Part shown: piece by piece, positions 1-11,770 of the stretch
Layout of the letters: every line of letters starts with the position of its first letter
Numbering within the stretch: the first letter of the stretch is position 1
Source: Pyxicephalus adspersus
Lineage: Eukaryota; Chordata; Amphibia; Anura; Pyxicephalidae
NCBI RefSeq assembly: GCF_032062135.1
Contig: NC_092859.1
Location: 26,907,328-26,971,327 of the forward strand
Length of the DNA stretch: 64,000 nt
Direction of reading: 5' to 3'
Translations under genes and position numbers: made by a program
Notes under the pieces: model-generated
The model's input: only the letters and a program-made list of their open reading frames with translations
Database searches by the model: none
What the model was told of the DNA's origin: nothing

Positions 1-1604
1 AATGTAAGCAAACTAAACTCAAGCAACGGCTCTTCCAGTTCATTTTATAAACCGCTCAGTGATATGATTCAGATTGAAACTTCCTAACAGGGTACAGCGT
101 GTGCTGCAGAAAACAAGCGATCAGCACGTCTCCATATGACATCACCACCGAACTGTGTCTGGTGCCACTTTCATTATTCTAGTATGTGAAATACCATCAA
201 CTTTAATATGAAGATGGAAATACTCTGACACCATTTCATCACAGGTTGAGCATGTTCAGAATAAATGCAATGGATATACATGACTGTGGTCTCCAATGCA
301 GGATCATGGTCCAGGTATAAGGTGATGACCCTGGGTGATGCCTAAAGATGGCACCATGCTTCTGGAGGAAATGTAATACAGTGGCTTTCATTAGGGTTCT
401 ACTTTTGAAAATTCTCTTTGATGGGCTGCCCAGTTTCAAAGTCACTGACTGTGAAAAAAGCATACAGAAAATAATTAAAAAACTTCAACTATGTCCATCT
501 CATTGGGGAGATTTCACTTCTTGCAATGGAGAGAAAAGCTCTCCAAAGTGAGAGAAATCAGTCTTTAGTGGTCACCAAGCCAAGTGACAAAACTGAATAT
601 TCCCCTCACCTCCCCTTTTAGTGGCAACCGTTGGATTTTCATCTTCACCTGCCCTGGTGATAATGTCACTCTGTTGGCTCTACTTAGTGCTATTGGAACT
701 ATGTAGAAGCCATCAGACCATCAGTGAGCTGAAGGAACCACCTAGGAGAGCAGTGTGTTGTGCTAAGGCATTATTATTTTAGTAATTAGGTTGGATTATA
801 CTTTAAAGCTAAACTCTGATAAAAATCAAATGTCAGCCTTGCGGTAGGGCTACCCCCATACACATCCCTATTCTCCCACCTGTTTGACCCTTGCTCCTTT
901 AGGCTTCGTACTCTAATTCCACCAGGTCCCAGTTTTGCCATTCAGCCAACAGCAAAATAAGGACACTTCGATTCCAATGTGTTAGAAAAAAAAGAGTGCC
1001 GACTGCCAGGAAGTGACAGATAATGTAAGTAAAAGTGCAGTAGGGCAACCCCACTGTATGGTACCCCTAATTTTAACTAGACTTTAGCTTTAATTTAACC
1101 ATGTCCTAGTTGTAGAAGGCACACAAGTTTCACAAGCTTATCACTAAAGAACTACAACCCCCAGCATATCCCCAAGAGCCTCTATGTGGCAGGATAATAT
1201 GGGACTTTTAGTTACTCCCCTCACAAAGCACGCCACTTTCACACTAATTGGACCTTGAATGCTCTGCTCTTGCAGACTTTGGAGGAGATCACAAGGGAAC
1301 GGGCTCACATCTGCTACTACAAAGCTTGGTGCTGGAAATGTGCACGCCATCTGGTTTCCCTGCCACTGGGCGGACTCCTCCAAATACATTTTACCAGACA
1401 AAATAGAGAATTACAATCACAGTTAGCATAGCTCCAGATCCAGAGGTTTAACTATGATCACAGCAGTCTGCAGCCGAACGTTAACCCCCTGCTCCCGGTG
1501 CTCATGGGGACATAAGTAGGGAGCAAAGGTAGACAATGACTGGACTGGAGAACCCCTGCAGTGCATAGATAAGCGTTCTTATTTTGGATAGCGGGGCAGA
1601 GTTA
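1..1604. other. rassf8 intron downstream of the first coding exon, no gene seen
   Basis: Together with 1605-2388 this is the intron following the first coding rassf8 exon. I found no match to the expected continuation of the RA domain on the minus strand, so the next exon must be left of the window. The short open frames here have no recognisable domain or convincing splice sites. Confidence 0.6.
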
Positions 1605-2030
1605 AGCTACATACACACTTCCAATTATTATCGTTGGAAAACGAACGACGAACGTTCATGCACGATATATATGAACGATCGTATAGCACCGATGCTGCAC
1701 ATAGAGTTAACGACACGATCGTTCGTAGATATTGTACACACAATAGATACGATCGTTTGAGCGATAGAGGAACTATGTGCACGACAGGAAAGTGAACGGA
1801 CGTTCGTTCATCACGCATGCTCTGACCATGGACGATCAACGAACGACCGTACACACGAACGATGTTCAACGATCGTCGCCCAATCCGATCCGTCGGTCCG
1901 GTCGTTCGTTTCCAGCGACTTTCCTCGTTCGTCGGCGTCGTTGGTTACTTTTTTACGAACGATTTTTTGCCCAATCGATCGTTCGTCGTTCGATTGGAAC
2001 GATAAAAATTGGAAGTGTGTACGCACCTTT
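1605..2030. mobile_element. MITE family 1, copy A (TIR AGCTAC..GTACACACTTCC type)
   Basis: The left end reads GCTACATACACACTTCCAAT and the right end, reverse-complemented, reads AAGGTGCGTACACACTTCC, giving terminal inverted repeats. The inside is rich in CGAACGA, CGATCGTT and GTTCGTCG, an unusually high CpG content. It is nearly identical along its whole length to the copy at 40414-40837. There is no transposase, so it is non-autonomous. It sits inside the rassf8 intron. Open frames across it on both strands are by-products of the repeat. Confidence 0.85.
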
Positions 2031-2388
2031 AGAACACCTGAAAGAAAATGCTCCCACTTGCCTGCAGCAGATTCACCACATGACATATGTCTAGACAAAG
2101 TAATTGATCTGGAACTTTTTATGGAGCTTTTCTAAAAACCAACAAATGTTGATCCATTTTGAAAGCTTGAAAAAAAAAGTGGCAAGGTGGGTCTTAAAGT
2201 ATTGGAGCCAGAGGGTATGCATTGCAGCCAAGAAGTTTGCACCATTAGGTGTAAAAAACATGTACAGACTTCTGCAGGTGGATTTGGTTGTGCTGGTATT
2301 TTCTGTACCTTGTACCACTTTAAATATTTCCCAAATTTTATTTCTGCCCCAATCTTCACCCAAACATTTTCATAAAATTCAGACTCAC

Positions 2389-2554
2389 CGATGGCTTGTG
2401 CCAAGGCAATGACAACTTCCTGGCAAGTAGTCGCCTCTGTCACTCCACACACGATGCGCTGGACCCCATCCACCCACACTTTGAGCTCCATGCTGAGGCT
2501 CGGAGGGGTCACACTGGTGTCACTCCTTTCCAATGTCACGTCATGTTCAGAACT
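2389..2554 (-). CDS. rassf8: rassf8, first coding exon (Ras-association domain family member 8), partial
   Basis: Read on the minus strand, ATG at 2491-2489 opens 34 codons plus one base, beginning [19 protein letters not shown] and ending at IALAQAI-G. This matches the N-terminus of vertebrate RASSF8, the start of the Ras-association (ubiquitin-like) domain of the N-terminal RASSF scaffolds linked to cell junctions and growth control. The pair VQRIV and GVTE favours RASSF8 over RASSF7, which I recall with IQRVV and GVSE. The exon ends in a strong donor (G|GTGAGT, donor at 2388-2387, phase 1). A pyrimidine-rich acceptor ends in CTGTAG at 2560-2555, so 2492-2554 is 5' UTR fed by an unseen upstream exon. 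The frame is open upstream of the ATG within the exon, but the family start is MELK. The remaining RA domain and coiled coil lie left of the window. Gene identity is secure from the residues seen; the exact 5' edge is inferred. Confidence 0.95.
2536..2544 (-). promoter_or_regulatory. minimal upstream ORF in the rassf8 5' UTR
   Basis: Within the 5' UTR part of the exon, minus strand, ATG ACG TGA forms a two-codon upstream ORF ending 44 bases before the rassf8 ATG. It is out of frame with the main start. Whether ribosomes use it is unknown. It is present in the sequence if the splice acceptor at 2555 is used. Confidence 0.4.
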
Positions 2555-5500
2555 CTACAGACAGAAAAAGGAGCCGACTCTGAAAAGATAAATAAATAAG
2601 ATCAGTTTCGCCGACATCAGACTGTTTAAAACATTTACCTTTAAAAAAATAAAAACTTCTTCTGAAGAACAGACGGGTCCCATGTGACTGAGCCTGACCT
2701 GCTGCATTTCTGGCTAAAGGGCCATGGAAAAGGAAGGGGGAGATGTCAGCTGTGAGTGATGTATTTATTTTATTAGGGAAATCAACATATTTAAAAGGCC
2801 ATTGACCCACAGCCTGATGTGATGCTTTACTTGGAAAACATTTTTGGGCAAAATTATTCTTTAAATGATAGAACACAATGTACCAATGTTGTTTATATCA
2901 TTATCAATCAAAAGCTGTTTAGATTGCACTTGTTAAATAACATCAACAAAAAATAAAAACATTGTAAAATTTATTACAACAAGGACACACATTATTACAA
3001 TAATATAGTTCTGTGTTCATTAATGCATCATTTTTTCTATTGCAAGTAGTGTAATGACCCGCGTTGGACTTGATTTCAGCATCTTTACAGCAAATCTCAG
3101 ATAGAAAGAGCGGTGGGAAGAACTGGGAGCCAATCAGGTGTGTAGCATTCAAATATTATGGCAAGTTAACAGAAGGAGAGGGAAGTATGTGTAAAGGAAT
3201 CCCCTATTAGGTCTTCAGTAGCTCATTGTCCATTAAGAAGGCTGCGTATAGAGAATACACCAGTGTACTCCCGAACTGTAACTGGGAAAGTGCCATCATT
3301 CTTTGGGTTGTGTTGTGTGAGGGTCCGGGTGTAAGAACCATGAAGAGGGGCTAAAGAAACATATTTCACCCAGGAAATACTGAAAACACTGGCAGATTTA
3401 GAGAGTAAGTAGAATACATCTTTTATTGTAGGAAATGGCCGTGAAGATTTTTGACTACAACTAGCGCTGTGATAGGACAACTCATCAATTCATTTTATTG
3501 GGCTGTCAGCATACCACAACACTGGTATAGAGCACCTGATGATTTTCTTCTCCACGGTTATTTACATCCATTGTAATAGTGCACAAAAACACAAGTGCAC
3601 TGCAGTTTGCTGCTGGGGTGCATTGTAGTGTCATTTTAAATTAATTCGGTATCAAGCAGAATGCACACAAAGTTTTCCTTGGGAAAACAGTACGATTCTA
3701 TAATATACACATACTAGGAGGTTTACAGCCAGGTACATCGTGCACAAAGGAGTACCTGGCTTACTTTACTAACTTGTTAATACAGTAGTTATTATATATA
3801 CTTTACCGGGGTATTTAGCCATTTGGTGGACATGGCGAACCAACTCTGACTATGCCTATACAAATATTGAAATACTCAGTTCAAATTTGTTTGTGTAAAT
3901 ATTAATTTCTATTTAAAGACTTTTTATGATCCAGGATGATATAAGCCACCTCGGTCATCATATATACAAGCAGCACATCTTAGAATTGCTGCATGGTAAT
4001 AATGCGTTACTGCATACATAATCCCTTCCTGTTCAAACAAAAATCAACATAGCTCTGTATTCAATAACATCAATATGGAGACATTGTTGCTTTGCCTATA
4101 CAAACACAGTGCCCACCCCGTACCTGCCCTCCCTAACTGTTCCTCCATTACGCCTGGCACCTCTGAATATGGGGGGAGCCTATCACCTTCTTCCTTATGA
4201 CAATTCTTACTTCTAAAAGCCAGTTACAAAGGTGGCGATGGTATTATAACCAAGACAGGATCAAGTAGAGAGGGGAAAAATCACTTACATTTACTTTTTA
4301 TTTCATTTTACCCTTTGTATTGTTCTGGTGACCACCGAGAAAGAAAGTGAAATGTACCTAGTAACAACGTAACAGTTGTCACCAGACCTGGAGGTAAGGA
4401 AAAAAATCTTTCAACAAGGACAACTGTCTAAAAGAAGATTTCCCTTTCACTTCATAAACTTTTCCTCTTATTTCCTGTTGCATCTCTGGGTTAAGTGAAG
4501 GGTATTCTCTCCATTGGCACATAGGACACAAACTGATGGGGTTTTTCCCCTCCCCGCGCTATCAGGCTGTACATACATCATAACGTATGTGCTTAAGATA
4601 TAATATGTCAAGTAAACTAACTAGAATAGAATCCACTGAAAACTAAAATGACTTTCAGTTAACCTTGGCACCCCCCCCCCTTCAATACATTACGGTAGAA
4701 TAACATTTTAAAGCAGGCTGGAATAAAAAGGGAGGCCAGTGGTTTGTGCTGTGTATATGACATTGAAGACAGAGGGAATTATTTTTCATTTCACACTCAA
4801 GGTCTGTCTACACATGGCAGAATGGCTAAGTGAATTAGAAAGCTTAAATTCCTCACAGTTTATAAGCTTCTGAGTACAAATCCTTATAAGCAAACACGTC
4901 AGCCTGTCTGTCTATGACAGCTCCATTCACGACGAGTAGCCCTGCGGTTTTTGGGATTTCGTATACAGCTGCGGCGACACAAATAACCAACGTTAATCTT
5001 TTTCTTCAGTTTTGCCGTTCTGGTGAAAAAAATAATTACTGTAGGTATAATAACACAGCAGGAATAACTATTGCCCTAAAGGGTTTATGGCAAACAATCA
5101 TCCACTAAAGGCTTTCCTTGTTATACTGATCTAGTGACTTTAGGACTTTTTTTTAGATTAGGAACCTGCAATGCAATTAGTGGGTTTTTATTGAAATCCC
5201 AGTTGGGCTTTACATTTTGGGTTAAGAATCAATTTAATTTTAAAACTAGAAAAGCATTTTCTTTTTTTTCTTAAAAAGACGGTGAAAAGGAAGGCTGTTT
5301 TTGAGCTCCAGCCAGTGGACAACCTTGCTGGCCGTCCTAACTTGCCTAGTGAGTGCACAGATGTCGGCAGAACATTCTGCGGATGACCAACAAAGAAATT
5401 AAATTTCCTGAAACATTCATCTGATATATGAAAGAAGAAAATTAAGCTGGAGAGTATCCAGGTCTGTGGAAGGTTTGAAAGGTCTGCAATTGTCAATGTC

Positions 5501-7696
5501 TTAAAAAGAGATGGGGACTCCACTTCTCCGCAGGCCAAATATCTTCCCATTCTAAAGAGCACTATGAAACTGCCAGCATGTGACTGTTGGATGGTGAACA
5601 GAATTATTAAAAACGCATAAATTTAAAGTGTTCACTTTAACATGATTTCTAGATGTGAACCTGCACTTCACCTACTTAGGGCACACTAACAGGTCTGCAC
5701 CCTTCGCTGTTGTTACCCCCTTACACTCCCCTATTGTAATTGTGGCTGCCAAGGCTCAGAGAAAAAAAGCTCTACAACAAGCTCCAGTTTGGAGTATGTA
5801 CCATTTTACAGACCCCAGCCTCCACTGGGCACACAAGTTGGACCTGGTGACTGGCCACTGAGGGGCAAGGAAAGCGTCACAAGTTTCCCCATATCAGGAT
5901 GTGTATTGCACAATACAAGTAAATTGGATGGCAGGGGAGCACTGGGAAGTTTAATATCAGTAGCAAAGAATTATGAAAATACCTGTTTTTTTCCCCCATC
6001 GGGTTCAATTTACATCTCTCTGGATATGAAAAGGGCAAGCTTCCCAGATCTGTCCTGTTCCATTCTTCATAAAAAAATCATTCCAAAGGAAAAGTGTAAT
6101 GGGCATGGAATTAAGTGCAAATCTTGCAGGGATGAAGACTCCTTGCATTTACCAAAGCCTGAAACTCTTGTAAAGTGACCCTTTAAGGTCTACTCTATCA
6201 CTGTGGCCAAGATACCCTGGTAGTATATTGATGTCCAAGCTGTTGTCCAAGACTCTCCACACATTGCCATTTACCATTACCCCAGGGCAATAGCAAAATG
6301 TAACCTTCACCCAACAATCACAATGATCAAATTAAAAGCCTGCATTCAGAAAACATTATAAATTCTAATTGAAATGACAATCAACATTATTATATTTTAC
6401 GAACAAGAGTTATGTAGCAGAACTACATGTCCCAGTAATACAACACCTTAAAATCTGAATAGCGCCAACTCAATGTTTGGGCCGGATTTTTACCAGCAAG
6501 CTTTAGCATGCTCTCATTTACTAGGGTCACCAAGAGTTCCCCACTCACCATCACGTCATCAGCCGCTAGAGTTGATCCCCTCCCACCTAACCTCCTAAAA
6601 AAGCTTCAAACATCTTAGAACATAGTTAAATCATGAGACAATGGAGCACACAGCCGTTTTCCTCGGCCTGGGCTGAAAGTCATATTTTTAAAATCCTGAG
6701 CAAAATTAACAAGTCCAACATGAATTAGAACCATCTGTGCGCTATTAATGTGCGCTATACCTGCCAAGAGACTGTTTCCATACGCAGCTATCCCCCACCC
6801 CCTGTCCCCCTTTTTATGTGCTGACATCCTGCAATTCAATCCCAAGCTCCACCACCCTAAACAAACAGTCCTGCAATCAGCGCCACAATAAGGATTCTGG
6901 GCCAGGGTGTGCACAGAATGTTCCAGGGAGACACAGGGGTACAGAAGTTTCAAAGAGGGGTGCGCAGGACATGTGACAGGCACCTATTTCTAAAGTTTGT
7001 TTATCCCTTTAGAGAATCTCCGCAATACAAAAGGGTGCTTGTTAAATATTCATCTAATGTCTGTGTAATTATACTAACAGGCCCCCAGGGCAGATGGACG
7101 TGCTCGGTTTAATGGTCTCTCCTTAGCCTCTTGCGCATGTTTTTTGCATTTTGTAGGTTAGGAACTTAATGTCCGGACTGAACTTTTTCCCAGCCACAAG
7201 TACGAAAGACTAGTTTCAAGCTAGTTACAATTATACAAAAAAAAAAATAGCAGACGCTAGAATATAGATCTAACAAAATGACAAATCATCTGACAGCAAG
7301 TGAGGGCAGAGCATTACAATATGTAAACTTTACAACAAAACGATACATAGTAGCTTATCGGCACTTAAATCTTGTGGCTACATTAGTTTTCTTTTTTTTC
7401 ATAAGGACATTTTTCGTAGGTACAGAAAATACCTGTTGGTTGATTAATTTAGATAGAATAGGGAAATGTCGGGGAAGGATGCACAAGTTTTGAGTAAATT
7501 TGGTCTTCCTGGAAAGTATGAGTTTGCAATGCTCATTATTCATTGTTAGGGATTAAAAGAATGAACAAACACTGCACACAGAGGCTGATCTGCTACTGTG
7601 TATGGATGGGAAATAAGCAGGAGAAGTTTACCTGGGGGACTACAATTGTCCTCATTAGCAGCCAGTCATTTAGACATCGAGCACAGAGAATCTCGA
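2555..7696. other. 5' UTR intron or upstream flank of rassf8, no gene seen
   Basis: The stretch upstream of the rassf8 coding exon shows only scattered short open frames without family resemblance. Small features are a C-run near 4671-4680 and a short TTAA-flanked inverted repeat at 5623-5640. An upstream non-coding rassf8 exon is expected somewhere to the right but cannot be recognised from sequence alone. Confidence 0.5.
5623..5640. repeat. short perfect inverted repeat with TTAA ends
   Basis: TTAAAGTG and CACTTTAA arms are separated by two bases. The arm equals the terminal motif of a dispersed TTAA-flanked family seen elsewhere (29028-29075, 36967-36983, 54106-54117, 62289-62300). It may be an extreme internal-deletion relic. 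Confidence 0.5.
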
Positions 7697-8010
7697 AGGC
7701 TATATACACACGTCAGATGATTATCGCCTGATGAATGGTTGTGCTTGTCTTGGGCGTGAATCTGACGGGTGTACATTGGTAGCCCAATAAATTCATGGAT
7801 CCGTCGGGACAAATTCATGAACCATCAATGGGTAATGACCCCCATACAAATAAAAGAAGTGCGCAGCGGGGTGCCTCCACTCGTCTTCCCCCATCCCTCT
7901 CCATAGACCAGAAGGGGCACAGTGTGTACAGTAATCATTTGTTCATGTCACAGGAAATGACTATAAAAGATTGTTTCCAGCAACAAAAGTTTTGTGTGTA
8001 CACAGCTATA
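7697..8010. mobile_element. MITE family 2, copy A (AGGCTATATACACACGTCAG end)
   Basis: The left end AGGCTATATACACACGTCAG and the right end GTGTGTACACAGCTATA form degenerate terminal inverted repeats. The interior has the family hallmarks: a GCAGCGGGGTGCC block, a CCCCCATCCCTCTCCATAGA block, a GTGTGTACAGT block and a TTTCCAGCAACAA block. The same series recurs at 15235, 35714, 39926, 42409, 45729 and 53095. No transposase is present. Confidence 0.75.
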
Positions 8011-8954
8011 ATGACATTGTGGGACATCTCCACTGACATTGGGTTTTTACCCCAGACAGTCACAAAGGATAGTCTCATAGCATTGGTACAAAACTTAACC
8101 CAGAAGCTTCCAGGAGGTCTCTGCAGGTAAGTACAGGACACTTTGCTTGTCAGGTGCACCACAAGTTACTTTCACACTTCTGACAAAGCAGAGTGTTCGT
8201 TTAGGAAGAAGGCGAGGTTCCCCACAACATGCAGAAGGCGTCTCTGGAATTAAGGTGGTACAGCTTCAATTACACATTCTTTATCCTGCAGAGAGGCGGC
8301 CATGTATAGAAGCAGCTGTATATACGGGTTTGTTGTTTATTTTAAACAGATCTGGAGACGGGAATGAGGAGAGGCAGAAAGAGAGCAAAAACACTCTTAA
8401 GGTGCATGGAAATAGACAATGACCAGTCATTTCAGCGGTATTGGGTAGTGATCGGGAGCTGATCTATAAAGATTCCCTTAAAGTGGGGCTTTAGTAACTT
8501 TACACCTCTGTATTATATATCTGCCATATTACAATATGACGTTTCAGAATTCTATATAAAATATAAAAAAGCAAATTTGAACATCAGTACTGGACCACAT
8601 TGACAATCAGATGCGCACTGCTCGAAAGGGAATTGTGCATGGCAGTAATCTGGCTAAATGACTAACGGGTGGGTGCGGGGCCATTGTTTTCCCAGATTCT
8701 GCACATATCACCAAAACACAAAGATTTCCTGACTCATACAAACTCTCCCCTCTGCTTTTCCGTTTTCCTCTTGTTCCTATGGAAACCTGATGTCATTTCT
8801 TCATTCTCTTCTGCAAGATATTACAGCGAGAAATTAGGGCTCTTCATTAAAATCGACCAATAAAATGCAGGAAATATTCTACGAGAGGTGCAAATCCTGA
8901 CTCCCACATTCTGTTCATGAGCCCATGTGCAAATTATAAACTCTGCGTCGCCTC

Positions 8955-9891
8955 NNNNNNNNNNNNNNNNNNNNNNNNNNNNNNNNNNNNNNNNNNNNNN
9001 NNNNNNNNNNNNNNNNNNNNNNNNNNNNNNNNNNNNNNNNNNNNNNNNNNNNNNNNNNNNNNNNNNNNNNNNNNNNNNNNNNNNNNNNNNNNNNNNNNNN
9101 NNNNNNNNNNNNNNNNNNNNNNNNNNNNNNNNNNNNNNNNNNNNNNNNNNNNNNNNNNNNNNNNNNNNNNNNNNNNNNNNNNNNNNNNNNNNNNNNNNNN
9201 NNNNNNNNNNNNNNNNNNNNNNNNNNNNNNNNNNNNNNNNNNNNNNNNNNNNNNNNNNNNNNNNNNNNNNNNNNNNNNNNNNNNNNNNNNNNNNNNNNNN
9301 NNNNNNNNNNNNNNNNNNNNNNNNNNNNNNNNNNNNNNNNNNNNNNNNNNNNNNNNNNNNNNNNNNNNNNNNNNNNNNNNNNNNNNNNNNNNNNNNNNNN
9401 NNNNNNNNNNNNNNNNNNNNNNNNNNNNNNNNNNNNNNNNNNNNNNNNNNNNNNNNNNNNNNNNNNNNNNNNNNNNNNNNNNNNNNNNNNNNNNNNNNNN
9501 NNNNNNNNNNNNNNNNNNNNNNNNNNNNNNNNNNNNNNNNNNNNNNNNNNNNNNNNNNNNNNNNNNNNNNNNNNNNNNNNNNNNNNNNNNNNNNNNNNNN
9601 NNNNNNNNNNNNNNNNNNNNNNNNNNNNNNNNNNNNNNNNNNNNNNNNNNNNNNNNNNNNNNNNNNNNNNNNNNNNNNNNNNNNNNNNNNNNNNNNNNNN
9701 NNNNNNNNNNNNNNNNNNNNNNNNNNNNNNNNNNNNNNNNNNNNNNNNNNNNNNNNNNNNNNNNNNNNNNNNNNNNNNNNNNNNNNNNNNNNNNNNNNNN
9801 NNNNNNNNNNNNNNNNNNNNNNNNNNNNNNNNNNNNNNNNNNNNNNNNNNNNNNNNNNNNNNNNNNNNNNNNNNNNNNNNNNNNNNNNNNN
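8955..9891. other. assembly gap (937 N)
   Basis: A run of unknown bases. Long open frames across it are artefacts of the N run. Content is unknown. Confidence 1.
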
Positions 9892-11635
9892 AACTCCATA
9901 AAAAAGTCATTTTTATTCTATTGGGTGTGTCCCTTTAAAGCAAGCTTGCCGGTATTTCCAATTCTGAACCTCATCAATATTCCTTTCATGAAATGATTAT
10001 GAAGTTTGCCAACAAAAGTTTAGTGTTCAGAAAGAAAAACAGGAAGAACAAAACAAAAAGTGCCCATTGTGCCAATGAACAGCCAGCCAAGGGAATGTTT
10101 CAGCTGCACCGTGTACCCACCTGCAGTGCAGGCGCCGCAGATGAAAAAGAACAAAAACAGCAGGTCACTGGGTTGTTTTTTCTGAAGAAAATTCCAAGAT
10201 CATTTTTCTGGGAGTGGCCATCCCACGTGCACTCCGCACCTACACTGACCCACTTAATTTTTTATTAGTGAATACCTACAGCATCGGGAGCTTGTAGAGA
10301 GGACGAGGAGTGCTGGATAAGCAGAGTCCCCCCCGAGGGGGAATATATATATATATTGTATATATGACAGGTAATCATATACGATGATCTGCAAACCACC
10401 CATGAGGCTGCGCAACGCAAACATTCCTCATAGGGAGGAAATCTAAACAAGAGATAAGAATTTATATGAAGAACATAAGCAGAAAGTACAGGTCAGGCTA
10501 GCTTGATCATTATTTTTTTTTTAATCTGCAGCTTTCATTAAAAAAAAAATATTTGATGTCCTTTTTCAGGCACTTCCTATTATAGGTGACAAGGTGCTGT
10601 CACTCGTCTCCTAATTGCAATCTTATGTTGTCACCGGCTTTCAATGGAGGTTACAGGAAGACATTTCTGAACATATTATGCACTATTGTCACCCCATTGT
10701 TAGTTAACCCACTGGGTGAAATGCCGTGCCATGTCGTCAGGACGCGCCTGGAAAGAAGTTGCAGGAAAATGGCAGCACTGAAATGCAACTAGTACTAGTT
10801 GCATTTCAGTACTAGTACTAATAAACAATAATAAATAACAAGTACTAATAAAAGGTGAAAACAAACACTATATAAACAATAAATAATATAATTAGCAGTT
10901 TGCTGCAGTTCAGTACTGTGTTTACCATGCTTTGTATTGCACAGCGTCCTTTCTTTTCTGCTCTTTAAAAACTCGAGAAGCCATGACTCAGTATAATTGA
11001 TGCCATTTTTGCTGATGTCTGGCCCTCACCTGCACTGCCTAGCATTGGGAAGATTGTGCTTTGAAGCCGGCGTGGAGATAGAGACCGGCGTGCTGGTGTT
11101 CTGAGAAGCGGGTAACCCAGGATGCTTTCTGTTACCATAGAAATCAATCACACTTATTTCCAGATAGTAAAAGGCCGCTGAAGCACTTCAAATGATCTGT
11201 GACTTGAGGCACAGCCGGAGTACAAGGGAGGTGCAGTTTTTATAAAAACCCCATGATGACCGCAAATAAAAAGAGATTTGTAAACAGGATTGACTTGAAA
11301 TCATTCTAAATATTCAAAGTGCATCTAAAGCCAGTTTGTAAAGTTTTGGGATTATATATTATAAAGGTTAAAACCACTGAACCTGGGGATTCCTGGAGAT
11401 TGTCGTCATCGGGAAGGGAAATTCTTCCAATCGAGACACATATAGTAATAATAGATTATCTTTCTTTAATTTCTGGCTGTGATGAACCAAGAAGTGACCG
11501 GAAATGTGGATCTAAATTTAAAGTTAACATTTATAGAAGTTCCCTAAAACATAGCAAATTTTAACAGCACTCAATCAAAACCCTAAAGCCCAACTCTAGG
11601 CATAATTAAGGTCAACTCCACAGGATGCTTTCATG
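9892..11635. other. intergenic stretch, no gene seen
   Basis: There are no convincing exons. It contains a short TA run near 10345-10357 and the perfect palindrome listed separately. Confidence 0.5.
10777..10810. repeat. perfect 34-bp palindrome
   Basis: Seventeen bases (10777-10793, ACTGAAATGCAACTAGT) are followed immediately by their exact reverse complement (10794-10810), with no spacer. The flanking 10811-10860 repeats ACTAGTACTAATAA-like words. It could form a cruciform, be a tiny foldback relic, or be an assembly artefact. Confidence 0.9.
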
Positions 11636-11762
11636 CAGGGGTCCTTAAACTAAAGCCCATGGGCTGGACCCGGCCCACCAAGTCCTTAATTGTGGCTCGT
11701 CTTGTAGACCAGCAGGTATAGTATGGTAATCTGGCCCCTCAACCAAAAGTTTGAGGACACTT
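11636..11762. mobile_element. hAT-type non-autonomous relic
   Basis: The left end CAGGGGTCCTTAAACTA and the right end AAAAGTTTGAGGACACTT form degenerate inverted ends typical of hAT elements. Flanking 8-bp sequences CTTTCATG (11628-11635) and CTTTAATG (11763-11770) differ at one base and look like a target-site duplication. The interior has CCCATGGGCTGG and CCGGCCCACCA, as in many hAT ends. No transposase. Confidence 0.75.
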
Positions 11763-11770
11763 CTTTAATG

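Noticed and set aside
1579..2098. Overlapping open frames on both strands with arginine- and serine-rich translations
   Set aside because: They lie in a MITE whose CGAACGA-rich sequence avoids stops; the same frames recur in the copy at 40394-40862.
6615..6983. 122-codon minus-strand open frame
   Set aside because: No recognisable motif, no splice or promoter context; compatible with chance in vertebrate intergenic DNA.
8915..9996. Several open frames of more than 300 codons
   Set aside because: They are made almost entirely of the N run at 8955-9891 and have no real residues in the middle.
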